DNA of 64,000 bases from Oceanimonas smirnovii ATCC BAA-899 (GTDB lineage: Bacteria; Pseudomonadota; Gammaproteobacteria; Enterobacterales; Aeromonadaceae), in NCBI RefSeq assembly GCF_000381965.1, contig NZ_KB908456.1, positions 217,559 through 281,558 of the forward strand. Direction: 5' to 3'. Below the pieces are notes generated by a model. The model was not told the origin of the DNA and made no database searches. It saw only the letters and a program-made list of their open reading frames with translations. Positions 20,053 through 28,199 of the stretch are shown piece after piece. Positions within the stretch are counted from its first letter, which is position 1. Each line of letters opens with the position of its first letter. The translations under genes were made by a program, and so were the position numbers.

Positions 20053-20166
20053 TCAGCGGCAGGGCTTGCGCACGTATTCCCGGTAGACATAGGCCAGGGC
20101 GGCCCAGGCAAGAATGATGGCGTTAAGAAAGGCAAACCACTCCATGGTCCAGGATTCAATTAACAT
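20053..20166 (-). CDS. 37-aa symporter-associated membrane peptide
   Basis: The frame reads MLIESWTMEWFAFLNAII and continues LAWAALAYVYREYVRKPCR to a TGA. AGGAGG stands 8 nt before ATG 20166. A single membrane helix (about 10-27) ends in a positively charged YREYVRKPCR tail. It lies between creatinase and the SSS symporter, 36 nt upstream of the latter. Small single-helix partners encoded beside SSS transporters are known ('symporter small accessory protein'), and this fits. The frame is too short for ordinary gene callers. An internal ATG would shorten it by 7 residues. Confidence 0.7.
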   Translation of the reverse strand: MLIESWTMEWFAFLNAIILAWAALAYVYREYVRKPCR

Positions 20167-20222
20167 AACTTCTACCTCCTAAAACAAAGCAGGCCCACCC
20201 TGGAGAGTGAGCCTGCTGTTCA

Positions 20223-21434
20223 TCAGCCCTTGATAATGTTGTGCTCGGGGCCGAAGGGGAAGCGGGTGATGTTTTCCACACCGCTTTCGCTGATCACCAG
20301 AATATCGTGTTCACGATAGCCACCGGCACCGGGCAGGCCTTCCGGCAGCATGATCATCGGCTCCATGGAGACCACATGCCCCGGCTCCAGCACGGTTTCA
20401 ATGTCTTCGCGCAGCTCCAGGCCCGCTTCGCGGCCGTAGTAGTGACTCAGGGTGCCAAAAGAGTGGCCGTAACCAAAGGTGCGGTACTGCAGCACATCGT
20501 GCTCGGCAAAGATTTCGTTCAGCTCGGCGGCAATGTCGCAGCAGCGGTTGCCGGCCTTGATCAGCTCTAACCCGCGACGGTGCACCTTGCAGTTGATTTC
20601 CCACAGCTCCAGATGACGGTCGGAGACGTGCTCGCTGAACAGGGTCCGCTCCAGCGCCGTGTAGTAGCCACCGATCATGGGAAAGGTGTTCAGGCTGAGA
20701 ATGTCGCCGGCTTCAATTCTGCGGCTGGTCACCGGGTTGTGAGCACCGTCTGTATTAATACCTGACTGGAACCACACCCAGGTGTCCATCAGCTCGGCAT
20801 GAGGGAAGGTGCGGGCAATTTCGCGCACCATGGCCTGAGTGCCGGCCAGCGCCACTTCGTATTCCGGCACGCCCACGCCAATGGCGTCACGAATGGCGGC
20901 ACCACCCACATCCGCCACCCGGGCACCCTGCTTGATAAGTGCAATTTCTTCCGCCGACTTGATCATGCGCATCTTCATGGTGGGCAGGCCAATGTCCACG
21001 AACTCGGCGTCCGGCATAGCGGCCTTGAGCTTGTCGAGGTTCTGCAGGCTCAGGTGGTCAAATTCCACCCCCACCCGGCGGGCACCGCCAATCAATTGTT
21101 GCACACCACGAAAGAAGTTGTCTTTCTGCCAGTCGGTATATACCAGGTTGTCACCCAGGGCGTTGCGCCGGTAAGGCTGACCGCCGTCTATGTTAGCGGT
21201 AATGGTGGTGTGAATGTCCTGGGTCACCGCCAGACCATAGTCCCGGCCAAACCGGCAGTACACAAAATCACTGAAATAGTTGATGTTGTGATAAGAGGTG
21301 AACAGTACGGCGTCTACATCGTTGCCAGCCATGTACTGGCGCAACTTTTGCTGGCGGGAACGCATTTCCGCCTCGGAAAACATGCCGCGGACTTTTTCAC
21401 CGTTGGGAATGGTCAGGGTGTTGGGCATCTGCAT
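20223..21434 (-). CDS. Creatinase (creatine amidinohydrolase)
   Basis: 403 residues, the size of Pseudomonas creatinase (creatine + H2O to sarcosine + urea). Alignment from memory is very close over the whole length: MPNTL.I.NGEKVR start, FTSYHNINYFSDFVYC, ANIDGGQP, VYTDWQKDNF, WFQSGINTDGAHNPVTSRR with catalytic His at 232, FGYGHSFGTLSHYYGREAG and SMEPMIMLPEGLPGAGGYREHD. It belongs to the pita-bread (M24) fold but lacks the metal-ligand set of true peptidases. ATG 21434 follows a GGAAGGAACC stretch. It is first in a unit with the small peptide and symporter. Ectoine hydrolase (DoeA) is a distant alternative that fits less well. Confidence 0.9.
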   Translation of the reverse strand: MQMPNTLTIPNGEKVRGMFSEAEMRSRQQKLRQYMAGNDVDAVLFTSYHNINYFSDFVYCRFGRDYGLAVTQDIHTTITANIDGGQPYRRNALGDNLVYTDWQKDNFFRGVQQLIGGARRVGVEFDHLSLQNLDKLKAAMPDAEFVDIGLPTMKMRMIKSAEEIALIKQGARVADVGGAAIRDAIGVGVPEYEVALAGTQAMVREIARTFPHAELMDTWVWFQSGINTDGAHNPVTSRRIEAGDILSLNTFPMIGGYYTALERTLFSEHVSDRHLELWEINCKVHRRGLELIKAGNRCCDIAAELNEIFAEHDVLQYRTFGYGHSFGTLSHYYGREAGLELREDIETVLEPGHVVSMEPMIMLPEGLPGAGGYREHDILVISESGVENITRFPFGPEHNIIKG

Positions 21435-21808
21435 GATAAGGTTCCTTCCTTCTGGCTTGGTAACAGAGTGGTTAACTGCGCACCGAAACTGGCTGATGAG
21501 CGCATGACCCTGATGCTAGAAAGAAAGCGGCCATAACAGAAATGAATAGTTCAAATCCGGCCATTTTCTTTGTTAATGCTTTGTTTAAATGAAACTAAAA
21601 CCGCCATCACTTATTGACAAAAACCTATCAAGCGTCACATTTAAACAACTTTTAACTCAGTATGAACTTGATAATTAGCTTCTTTTGAAGCCTTTTTTTT
21701 GGCGCGCTGCATTTCTTTATATTTTCTTTATATCTGCTTCCTTATTCTAAACACCCTTTTGACAGGGCTCGTAATAGGCTTGAGTTATGGCTTACGGAGA
21801 CTTCAACC
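21435..21808. other. Divergent regulatory region, creatinase/ktrA
   Basis: 374 nt without a gene between two divergent operons, clearly more AT-rich than its flanks in the middle. It should contain both promoters and possibly operator sites for the LysR regulator or the KdpE-like regulator. No specific operator can be assigned by eye. Confidence 0.5.
21678..21700 (+). terminator. Terminator-like hairpin in the ktrA leader
   Basis: GCTTC-TTTT-GAAGC (5-bp stem, 21678-21691) followed by C and eight T. No gene ends here on this strand, so it may attenuate a ktrA leader transcript or be fortuitous. Confidence 0.35.
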
Positions 21809-22465
21809 ATGGCAAAAAAACGTATTGCGGTGATCGGCCTGGGCCGCTTCGGCTCCGCCTTCTGCCGGGCGGCGCGGGGCGCCGGTCTGGAGGTAATGGC
21901 AATAGACTCGGCTCAGGAGCGGGTGCATGCCATCGCCGATGATGTGGCCGAGGCCATTATCGCCGACGGCACCGATCCCAAGGTGATCGCCAGCATCGAC
22001 TGGCGACAATTTTTCGCGGTGGTGGTGGCCATCGGCACCGATCTGCAGAGCAGTCTGATCACCATCCTCAACCTGAAGGAGGCCGGGGTCGAGGCAATCT
22101 GGTGCAAAACTCGCGACAGTTATCACCACAAGCTGGCACAGAAGATGGGCGTGAGCCGGGCCATTAACCCGGAGCAGGCCATGGGCGAGATGGTGGCGGC
22201 CTGGCTGGGCCATCCCGAGCTGCTGACCCGCCAGGGGTTGTCCACCGGCCAGGTGGTGGCGGAGCTGGAAGTCAATGCCAGTCACCTTGAGCGCAACCTG
22301 GTGGGCCTGCTCGGCCGTCACCATGTCCAGCTGCTGGGCATGACCCGCTACAAGGATTACCAGCCCGAGCAGATGATCCAGAGTGCCCGCCTGCAACCGG
22401 GTGACAAGCTGCTGCTGCTGGCCGAAACGGAGTCACTGGAAGCATGTCTGCGCGCCTTGTCCTGA
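21809..22465 (+). CDS. ktrA: Ktr/Trk potassium uptake regulatory subunit KtrA
   Basis: 218 residues: RCK_N domain with the nucleotide-binding GxGxxG at 10-15 (IGLGRFGSAF) and acidic strand-end (MAID), an AIGTDLQSSLITILNLK stretch, and an RCK_C (TrkA-C) domain from about 135. It gates the KtrB channel in response to adenine nucleotides. GGAG is 8 nt upstream of ATG 21809. It overlaps ktrB by 22 nt. The operon from here to 25743 is richer in GC, with Ile mostly ATC, than the surrounding genes. Confidence 0.9.
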   Translation: MAKKRIAVIGLGRFGSAFCRAARGAGLEVMAIDSAQERVHAIADDVAEAIIADGTDPKVIASIDWRQFFAVVVAIGTDLQSSLITILNLKEAGVEAIWCKTRDSYHHKLAQKMGVSRAINPEQAMGEMVAAWLGHPELLTRQGLSTGQVVAELEVNASHLERNLVGLLGRHHVQLLGMTRYKDYQPEQMIQSARLQPGDKLLLLAETESLEACLRALS

Positions 22466-23766
22466 CCCACAAACGGCTGAGTTCGCCGGCACTGCTGCTG
22501 TTGCAGGGCTACCTGGCGCTGGCCTTGGCCGGCAGCCTGTTGCTGTTGTTGCCCGCAGCCCGAATTAACCCGGTGAGCTGGCTCGACACCCTGTTTACCT
22601 CGGTATCGGCGGTTACCGTCACCGGCCTGGTGGTGGTGGATACCGGCAGCGACTATTCGGCCCTGGGCCAGACCATCATCGGCCTGCTGATCCAGCTCGG
22701 CGGCCTGGGCTACATGACCCTGGGGGCGGCTGCCATGCTGTCGTTCAACGCCAGCGTGGGATTGCGCAACCAGGCCATGCTCAGCTCCTTCTGGCAGCTG
22801 GGGCCGGATCTGCGGCTGCCGGATGTGCTCCGTTTCTCCCTGCTGTTCAGCCTGGGGGTAGAATCGGTACTGACGGTGCTATTCGCCCTGCACTGGGTGC
22901 CACTGCTGGGCTGGCCGCAGGGCCTGGGCATCAGCCTGTTTCATGCGGTGTCGGCCTTTAATAACGCCGGTTTCGCCCTGTTCGGCGACTCGCTGATGTC
23001 GGTGTCGCCGGGCTGGATGGTGCTGGCCCACGCGGCGGGCTTTATCGTCGGCGGCCTGGGCTTTGCGGTGCTGTTCGAGCTGCTGGTGCTGCACCGCTGC
23101 CGCAGCGTCCATACCCGGCTGGTGCTGTGGGCCACCCTGACCCTGCTGGCGGTGGGCACCCTGCTGTTGCTGCTGTTCGAACACAATCACAGCCTGGCCG
23201 GGCTGGGCTGGCGGGAGCGCCTGCTGCACGCCTTTTTTCAGAATGCCTCCGCCCGCACCGCCGGCTTCAACAGTCTGGACATTGCCGCCATGAGCCCGGC
23301 GGGCCAGAGCTGGCTGATGCTCAACATGGTGATCGGTGCCGGCCCCGGCTCCACCGCCGGTGGCATACGTGTTACCACCTTTGTGTTGCTGATCACCGGG
23401 GTAGTGGCGGCCCTGCAGGGCCGCACCGAAACCCGCATGCTGGGGCGCATGCTGGGGGTGGAGTACATGCTGCGGGCCGCCGGCATTCTGGTGATCACCC
23501 TGAGCCTGCTGCTGCTGGTGACCCTGCTGGCCTTCTACCTGATGCCCGGGGCAGATCCCTTCTCGATGATCTTCGAGCTGATCTCAGCACTGGGCACTGT
23601 GGGGCTGTCGACGGGCATGACCGGGGAGTTGAGTCCGGGGGGCAAAGTGCTCATCATGGCGGTCATGATGATTGGCAAGCTGAGCCCGGTGTATCTGTTT
23701 ACCGCCCTGGCGGGCAACCCGGAGCGTCCGCTGCGCTACGCGGGAGGCCGTATTGCTCTGGGATAA
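22444..23766 (+). CDS. ktrB: Potassium uptake transmembrane subunit KtrB
   Basis: 440 residues of the TrkH/KtrB superfamily. Four membrane-pore-membrane units are visible through their filter loops: SAVTVTGLVV, AFNNAGFALF, ARTAGFNSLD and GTVGLSTGMTG. The length matches KtrB rather than the longer TrkH. It forms the K+/Na+ translocating dimer that KtrA rings assemble onto. It overlaps ktrA (22 nt) at the front and the kinase gene (14 nt) at the back, so all four genes of the operon are translationally linked. Confidence 0.92.
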   Translation: MSARLVLTHKRLSSPALLLLQGYLALALAGSLLLLLPAARINPVSWLDTLFTSVSAVTVTGLVVVDTGSDYSALGQTIIGLLIQLGGLGYMTLGAAAMLSFNASVGLRNQAMLSSFWQLGPDLRLPDVLRFSLLFSLGVESVLTVLFALHWVPLLGWPQGLGISLFHAVSAFNNAGFALFGDSLMSVSPGWMVLAHAAGFIVGGLGFAVLFELLVLHRCRSVHTRLVLWATLTLLAVGTLLLLLFEHNHSLAGLGWRERLLHAFFQNASARTAGFNSLDIAAMSPAGQSWLMLNMVIGAGPGSTAGGIRVTTFVLLITGVVAALQGRTETRMLGRMLGVEYMLRAAGILVITLSLLLLVTLLAFYLMPGADPFSMIFELISALGTVGLSTGMTGELSPGGKVLIMAVMMIGKLSPVYLFTALAGNPERPLRYAGGRIALG

Positions 23767-25060
23767 TCCACGCCTGCCGCCCTGGCTGCCGAGCCTGGGC
23801 GGGCCTCTGCTGGCGGTGGTGCTGTTGCTGCCGCTACGGGGCTGGCTTACCACCACCGACATCGCCATGGCGCTGCTGCTGGTGGTGGCAATCATAGCGG
23901 TGCGCCAGGGCAGCCGCCGCGCCAGCCTGGCCACGGTGCTGAGCGTGCTGCTGTTCGATGTGCTCTTCGTCGAGCCCTACTACACCCTGCACGTGCACAA
24001 CCTGGATTACCTGCTTACCTTCGCCGTGATGCTGGCGGTGGGCCTGCTGATCAGCCGGCTCAGCGGCCAGTTACGCGGCCGGCTGGAGCGGGTGCGCCAG
24101 TTGCTGCGCCAGCTCAGGGGCATGTTTCTGCTGGCCCGGGGCCTGCCCGGGCACGGCCGGCCCGAGGCCATGTACGGGTTCGTGACCCAGTTGCTGACCC
24201 GCCGGCTGGGGAGCCCGGTCAGCATTGCCCTCAAGCCGCCGGCAGCAGGCGAGGCACTGCCGGTATCCGATAAACAGCAGGTGGTCGCCTACCTGTGCTG
24301 TGCCAGCGCTCCTTACCGAGCCAACCGCACCCTGCTGCGGGTGGCGGCCTCGCTGCTGGGCCAGGCCCTGACCCGGGCCCGGCTGGCCGGGGCCGAGCAG
24401 CAGGCCCGGCTGGAGGCGGAGCTGGCCAGCGGCCGAAACGCCCTGCTGCGTTCCCTGTCCCACGATCTGCGTACTCCGCTGGCCAGCATCATGGGCAACG
24501 CCAGCATGCTGGCAGATCCCAAGGTACGTCTTGAAGAGCAGGAATACCGGGAAATTGCCGAAGCCATCTATCAGCAGAGCCGGGTACTCAGCAGTCACTT
24601 CGACAAGGTGATGGAGCTCAATCGGGTGCAGCGTCAGGATATGGTTGTCGCCCAGGCGCTGATGCCGGAAGAAGTGGTCAGCGCCGCCCTGCGCCGGCGC
24701 GGCAACCTGTTCGACCCCGTGCATTTCGACATAGATATCGACAACAAGGTGCCCATCCACGGTGACGATACCCTGCTCGAAATCGCCCTGGCCAACATGC
24801 TGGAAAACGCGGTGCGCCACGGCCTGCCTCCCTACCGGCTGGAAGGACGCTGGCACGGCGAGCTTTACGATTTCATCCTGACCAACGGCAAACCGGTCCG
24901 GCCGGCCAAGCCCAGGGGCGATGGCGGCGCCGGCCTGGGCCTGCCCATCTGCCGGGCGGTGGCCGACTGGCACCAGGGTTCCTTTTATCTGACCGAGGAT
25001 GACGACGCCCGGGTGACCGTCAGCCACCTGGTCTGGCCCGCCTGGAGAACGCAGTCATGA
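23753..25060 (+). CDS. KdpD-like sensor histidine kinase (shortened)
   Basis: 435 residues from TTG 23753, which has GGGAGG 5 nt upstream inside the ktrB end. Four membrane helices at about 15-105 with the FVEPYYTLHV signature form a DUF4118 domain; a GAF-like region follows, then HisKA with His 237 (SLSHDLRTPLASIMGN), an N-box NMLENAVRHG and a G2 box GAGLGLPICRA. The cytoplasmic N-terminal KdpD and Usp domains (about 400 residues) of classical KdpD are absent. The G1 box, normally DNGPG, reads TNGKPV and the ATP lid is much shorter. So it is a KdpD-type membrane sensor with an altered catalytic domain, probably reading K+ or osmotic state for ktrAB. Confidence 0.85.
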   Translation: MLWDNPRLPPWLPSLGGPLLAVVLLLPLRGWLTTTDIAMALLLVVAIIAVRQGSRRASLATVLSVLLFDVLFVEPYYTLHVHNLDYLLTFAVMLAVGLLISRLSGQLRGRLERVRQLLRQLRGMFLLARGLPGHGRPEAMYGFVTQLLTRRLGSPVSIALKPPAAGEALPVSDKQQVVAYLCCASAPYRANRTLLRVAASLLGQALTRARLAGAEQQARLEAELASGRNALLRSLSHDLRTPLASIMGNASMLADPKVRLEEQEYREIAEAIYQQSRVLSSHFDKVMELNRVQRQDMVVAQALMPEEVVSAALRRRGNLFDPVHFDIDIDNKVPIHGDDTLLEIALANMLENAVRHGLPPYRLEGRWHGELYDFILTNGKPVRPAKPRGDGGAGLGLPICRAVADWHQGSFYLTEDDDARVTVSHLVWPAWRTQS

Positions 25061-25743
25061 CAGCCCCTCTGCCCCATATTCTGATCATTGAAGACGATGT
25101 CTCCATGACCCGTTTCCTGCAGACCCTGCTGCGCAGCCACGGCTACGGGGTCACGGCAGCGGCCGGCGGCGCCGAGGGATTGCGCTGCCTGAGTGGTCGC
25201 TCCCCGGATCTGGTGCTGCTCGACCTGGGCCTGGGTGACATGGACGGAGTGGCGTTGCTGCGCGAGCTGAGGGCCTGGTCCGCCATGCCGGTGATCGTGA
25301 TCTCGGCCCGGGAGCGGGAAGCAGAAAAAGTGGAGGCGCTGGACGCCGGTGCCGACGACTACCTGACCAAGCCCTTCGGTGCCCAGGAGTTACTGGCGCG
25401 GATCCGGGTGGCCCTGCGCCGCCCGGGGCGGGATGCCGAGCTGCCCCTGCAACTGGGGGAAATTACCGTGGATCCGGCAGCACGGCGGGTGTGCAAAGAA
25501 GGCGAGCCGCTGCACCTGACCCCCACCGAATACAAGCTGTTGCTGTTTTTGCTGCGCCACGCGGAAAAGGTGGTGACCCACCGCCAGATCCTGAGCGCGG
25601 TCTGGGGGCCGGCCCATGTGGAGCACCACGAATACGTGCGGGTACACATGTCCCAGCTGCGCCAGAAGCTGGAAGCCCAGCCCGCCCATCCCCGCATTCT
25701 GCTCACCGAGCCGGGCATCGGCTACCGGCTGGTGGTGCCCTGA
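25057..25743 (+). CDS. KdpE-like response regulator
   Basis: 228 residues, OmpR/PhoB type. The receiver domain has acidic residues E12/D13/D14, phospho-acceptor D56 (LLDLGLGDMDG), a Ser/Thr in VISARER and K105 (DDYLTKPFG). The winged-helix domain includes LHLTPTEYKLLLFLLRHAEKVVTHRQIL and ends EPGIGYRLV, closest to KdpE. It overlaps the kinase gene by ATGA. With no kdpFABC in the window, its likely target is the ktrAB operon itself. Confidence 0.9.
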   Translation: MTAPLPHILIIEDDVSMTRFLQTLLRSHGYGVTAAAGGAEGLRCLSGRSPDLVLLDLGLGDMDGVALLRELRAWSAMPVIVISAREREAEKVEALDAGADDYLTKPFGAQELLARIRVALRRPGRDAELPLQLGEITVDPAARRVCKEGEPLHLTPTEYKLLLFLLRHAEKVVTHRQILSAVWGPAHVEHHEYVRVHMSQLRQKLEAQPAHPRILLTEPGIGYRLVVP

Positions 25744-25770
25744 GCGCCGCGGTCAGCGACCCCGCCGTAT

Positions 25771-26139
25771 TCAAAAGACATGCTCGGCCAGCACCATGAC
25801 CCAGACAAAGATCGCCAGCAGCAGGGTCAGCAGCACCGCCGCCGAGGCGGTGTCCTTGGCCCGGCCCGCCAGCTCGTGATGCTCGGGACCGATTCTGTCA
25901 ACCACTGCCTCAATGGCAGAGTTAAGCAGCTCCACTACCAATACCATGGCAAGGCTTGCCACCAGCCAGAGGGTATGAGCCAGCGGCAGCTCCAGCCAGA
26001 AGGCAAAGGGCACCAGCACCAGCGCCAGCCACACTTCCTGACGAAAAGCCGCCTCGTTTTTATAAGCACTCACCAGCCCCTGGCGGGAATAGCCCAGGGC
26101 CGCAATCATTCGCCGTATTCCTGTTTTGCCCGGTTTCAT
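25771..26139 (-). CDS. dgkA: Diacylglycerol kinase
   Basis: 122 residues, three membrane helices, with the DgkA signature ELLNSAIEAVVDRIGPEHHELAGRAKD split around the catalytic Glu, and an amphipathic N-terminus ending YSRQGL. It phosphorylates diacylglycerol released by membrane-derived oligosaccharide and lipid A modification. Converges on the KdpE-like gene with 27 nt between the stops. Confidence 0.93.
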   Translation of the reverse strand: MKPGKTGIRRMIAALGYSRQGLVSAYKNEAAFRQEVWLALVLVPFAFWLELPLAHTLWLVASLAMVLVVELLNSAIEAVVDRIGPEHHELAGRAKDTASAAVLLTLLLAIFVWVMVLAEHVF

Positions 26140-26205
26140 AAAGACTCCTCAGGTGTCTTGGTTGCCGGATGACATACTTGCTCATGATGTATTCGAGCGG
26201 TAGGC

Positions 26206-26281
26206 GCCGCTTTAGCCGGCGCAAATCTGCAGGTCACCCTATATCCTGGCCTGTTGCACAGGCCCTGCCAGCTAAAGCGGC
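26206..26281. repeat. Inverted repeat between lpxH and dgkA
   Basis: GCCGCTTTAGC (26206-26216) and GCTAAAGCGGC (26271-26281) are perfect 11-bp inverted copies 54 nt apart, 3 nt after the lpxH stop. Internal CCTG/CAGG stretches can extend the fold. It may act as the end of the lpxH transcript. Confidence 0.5.
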
Positions 26282-26283
26282 AG

Positions 26284-27000
26284 CTACAACTGCCGCGTAC
26301 AAAGCTCGGCACGCTCGGGGGTTACCCGTAGCACGCTGCCCTGGGTATACCAGTCGCCCAGCACAATACGCCGGGCCGGCCGGCCGTCCAGCTCAAGATC
26401 GTGAATGGCGGGTCTGTGAGTATGACCGTGGATCAGCCGCTGCACCCCGGCCTTGCGCATTTGCCGCTCCACCTCGCCCTGGTTCACATCCATGATGGTA
26501 ATGCTTTTATCCTGCTTGGCCTCGGCACTTTTGCCGCGAATGCCGTCAGCAATGCCCAGTCGCTTTGTCAGCGGCAGACGCAGAAACAGCCATTGCAGCC
26601 AGCGAAGCCGGGTAATGCGGCGGTAACGCTGATAGCCGGCGTCATCAATGCACAGGGTGTCGCCGTGCATAATCAGGGTGGGCGTGCCGTAGAGATCAAT
26701 TACCTTGTGCTCGGGCAGCAGCGTCATGTTGGCCTCGGCGGCAAAGCGCCGGCCTATCATAAAGTCCCGGTTGCCGTGAATGTAATACACAGGAGCACGG
26801 CAGGCCCTGAACGCCGCCGCCACTTGCCGGTTCAGCTCGCTGGGTTCGTCGTCGCCCACCCAGAATTCAAACAGATCCCCCAGCACATAAAGGGCATCGG
26901 CCTTCGATGCTTCCGTTTCCATAAAGGCCAGAAAGGCCGCCGTAATATCAGGGCGGCCGGGGCTTAAATGCAGATCGGCAATAAACAGGGTATGAGGCAT
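26284..27000 (-). CDS. lpxH: UDP-2,3-diacylglucosamine diphosphatase LpxH
   Basis: 238 residues from ATG 27000 ([13 protein letters not shown]); the open frame extends 45 nt upstream but conserved sequence begins here. The calcineurin-like metal site is complete: D9 and H11 (DLH), D42 ([11 protein letters not shown]), N77 (HGNRDF), a central MHGD and the GHTHRP motif near the end. It performs the fourth step of lipid A synthesis at the inner membrane. It lies downstream of ppiB on the same strand, as in related genomes. Confidence 0.95.
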   Translation of the reverse strand: MPHTLFIADLHLSPGRPDITAAFLAFMETEASKADALYVLGDLFEFWVGDDEPSELNRQVAAAFRACRAPVYYIHGNRDFMIGRRFAAEANMTLLPEHKVIDLYGTPTLIMHGDTLCIDDAGYQRYRRITRLRWLQWLFLRLPLTKRLGIADGIRGKSAEAKQDKSITIMDVNQGEVERQMRKAGVQRLIHGHTHRPAIHDLELDGRPARRIVLGDWYTQGSVLRVTPERAELCTRQL

Positions 27001-27066
27001 AAAAAATCCGGATTCAGACACAACAATGCCCGCCGTAGCGGGCATTGCAACACAGTGCGATATGAC

Positions 27067-27564
27067 TTATTCGCTCACGGTCACGCCGGTGATCAGCACA
27101 TCATCTACCGGCACGTCCTGATGCATGTAACCGCGGGTGCCGGTAGCCACGCCCTTGATCTTGTTCACCACGTCCATGCCTTCGCTCACTTCACCGAACA
27201 CACAGTAGCCAAAGCCCTGAGTGGTGGCGGACTTAAAGTTCAGAAAGTCGTTGTCGTTCACGTTAATAAAGAACTGAGCAGTGGCGGAGTGCGGCTCCAT
27301 GGTGCGGGCCATGGCGATGGCGCCTACCTTGTTGGTCAGTCCGTTGTCGGCTTCGTTCTTGATGGCCGCGCGGGTTTCTTTTTCTTCAAAGCCCGGGCCG
27401 TAACCGCCGCCCTGAATCATGAAACCGTCAATCACCCGGTGGAACAGGGTGTTGTCGTAGTGACCATCGCGGCAGTATTGCAGAAAGTTGGCAACGGTTT
27501 CCGGTGCCTTGTCGGCAAACAGCTGAAGAGTAATATCGCCGTAGGTAGTGTGCAGTGTAACCAT
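27067..27564 (-). CDS. ppiB: Cytoplasmic peptidyl-prolyl isomerase B
   Basis: 165 residues from ATG 27564, matching the MVT start of E. coli PpiB and having a GGAA site 8 nt upstream; another ATG lies 6 nt earlier. Cyclophilin landmarks: [32 protein letters not shown] and [14 protein letters not shown]. Likely an operon head for lpxH, with 66 nt between the genes. Confidence 0.93.
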   Translation of the reverse strand: MVTLHTTYGDITLQLFADKAPETVANFLQYCRDGHYDNTLFHRVIDGFMIQGGGYGPGFEEKETRAAIKNEADNGLTNKVGAIAMARTMEPHSATAQFFINVNDNDFLNFKSATTQGFGYCVFGEVSEGMDVVNKIKGVATGTRGYMHQDVPVDDVLITGVTVSE

Positions 27565-27658
27565 GTTCATATTTCCGAGTGTTAAAGTTCAGATGCCGAG
27601 TTTAGCGCAAGCGACGGCGTTAGCGAACCCCCGGCGGACTCTTGGCTGCAAGTACGGG

Positions 27659-28106
27659 ATGCGAAGCATCAGTGCGGTTGCACTCCGCCGACACACTTCG
27701 AAGAAGGCCACTCACTAAAAATACCTGCTGCGAACATACTCAATGTTCGGTCAGGCATTTTTACTTCGTCACGGCGAGCAAGCTCGCCCCATGGACGCTC
27801 GTCAAATGCATCTGACCGCCATGGATGGCGGAAATGCCGAAAATGCAGGAGCAATTTTTCGGCCATGGCATTTGACGGTCGGCTTCGGCAATCCCCACTG
27901 CTGCTTTGGGCGATATCGGCGCTGTCTGCAGTCAGGCGTGGAGGGCAAGGGGCAGCTGCTTCGCCGTGCCCTTTGCGCCATGGATGGCGCAACGGAGCCT
28001 ACAGGGAGGTATTCACGGCGTGCCGGAGAAGTAGTGCGCCTTGCCCGACGTGAGCGCACTGCTCTGCAAACGATACCAACATCACAACCGCACTGATGCT
28101 TCGCAT
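27659..28106. repeat. Intergenic element with 22-bp perfect inverted ends
   Basis: 27659-27680 and 28085-28106 are exact reverse complements (both contain GCGAAGCATCAGTGCGGTTG or its complement). The 448-nt interval holds several smaller palindromes and no credible gene; one short open frame is a by-product of the repeats. Two blocks inside it, 27664-27701 and about 27863-27906, recur at 50117-50154 and 50186-50229. The structure resembles a MITE or a composite of small palindromic elements. It fills the gap between ppiB and cysS. Confidence 0.65.
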
Positions 28107-28199
28107 TGCAGCACCACAGCCGCACTTGCACCCGCTGGCCATAAACGGTTCAATACGGCAGACTTTATTGACCATTCACCACCACCAAGACACTGAAAC

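Noticed and set aside
20223..21434. M24 aminopeptidase or ectoine hydrolase
   Set aside because: Length, start, active-site His 232 and whole-length similarity point to creatinase.
27743..28131. Open frames of 107-117 codons on both strands between ppiB and cysS
   Set aside because: They lie inside the inverted-end repeat, with arginine-rich, non-protein-like translations.
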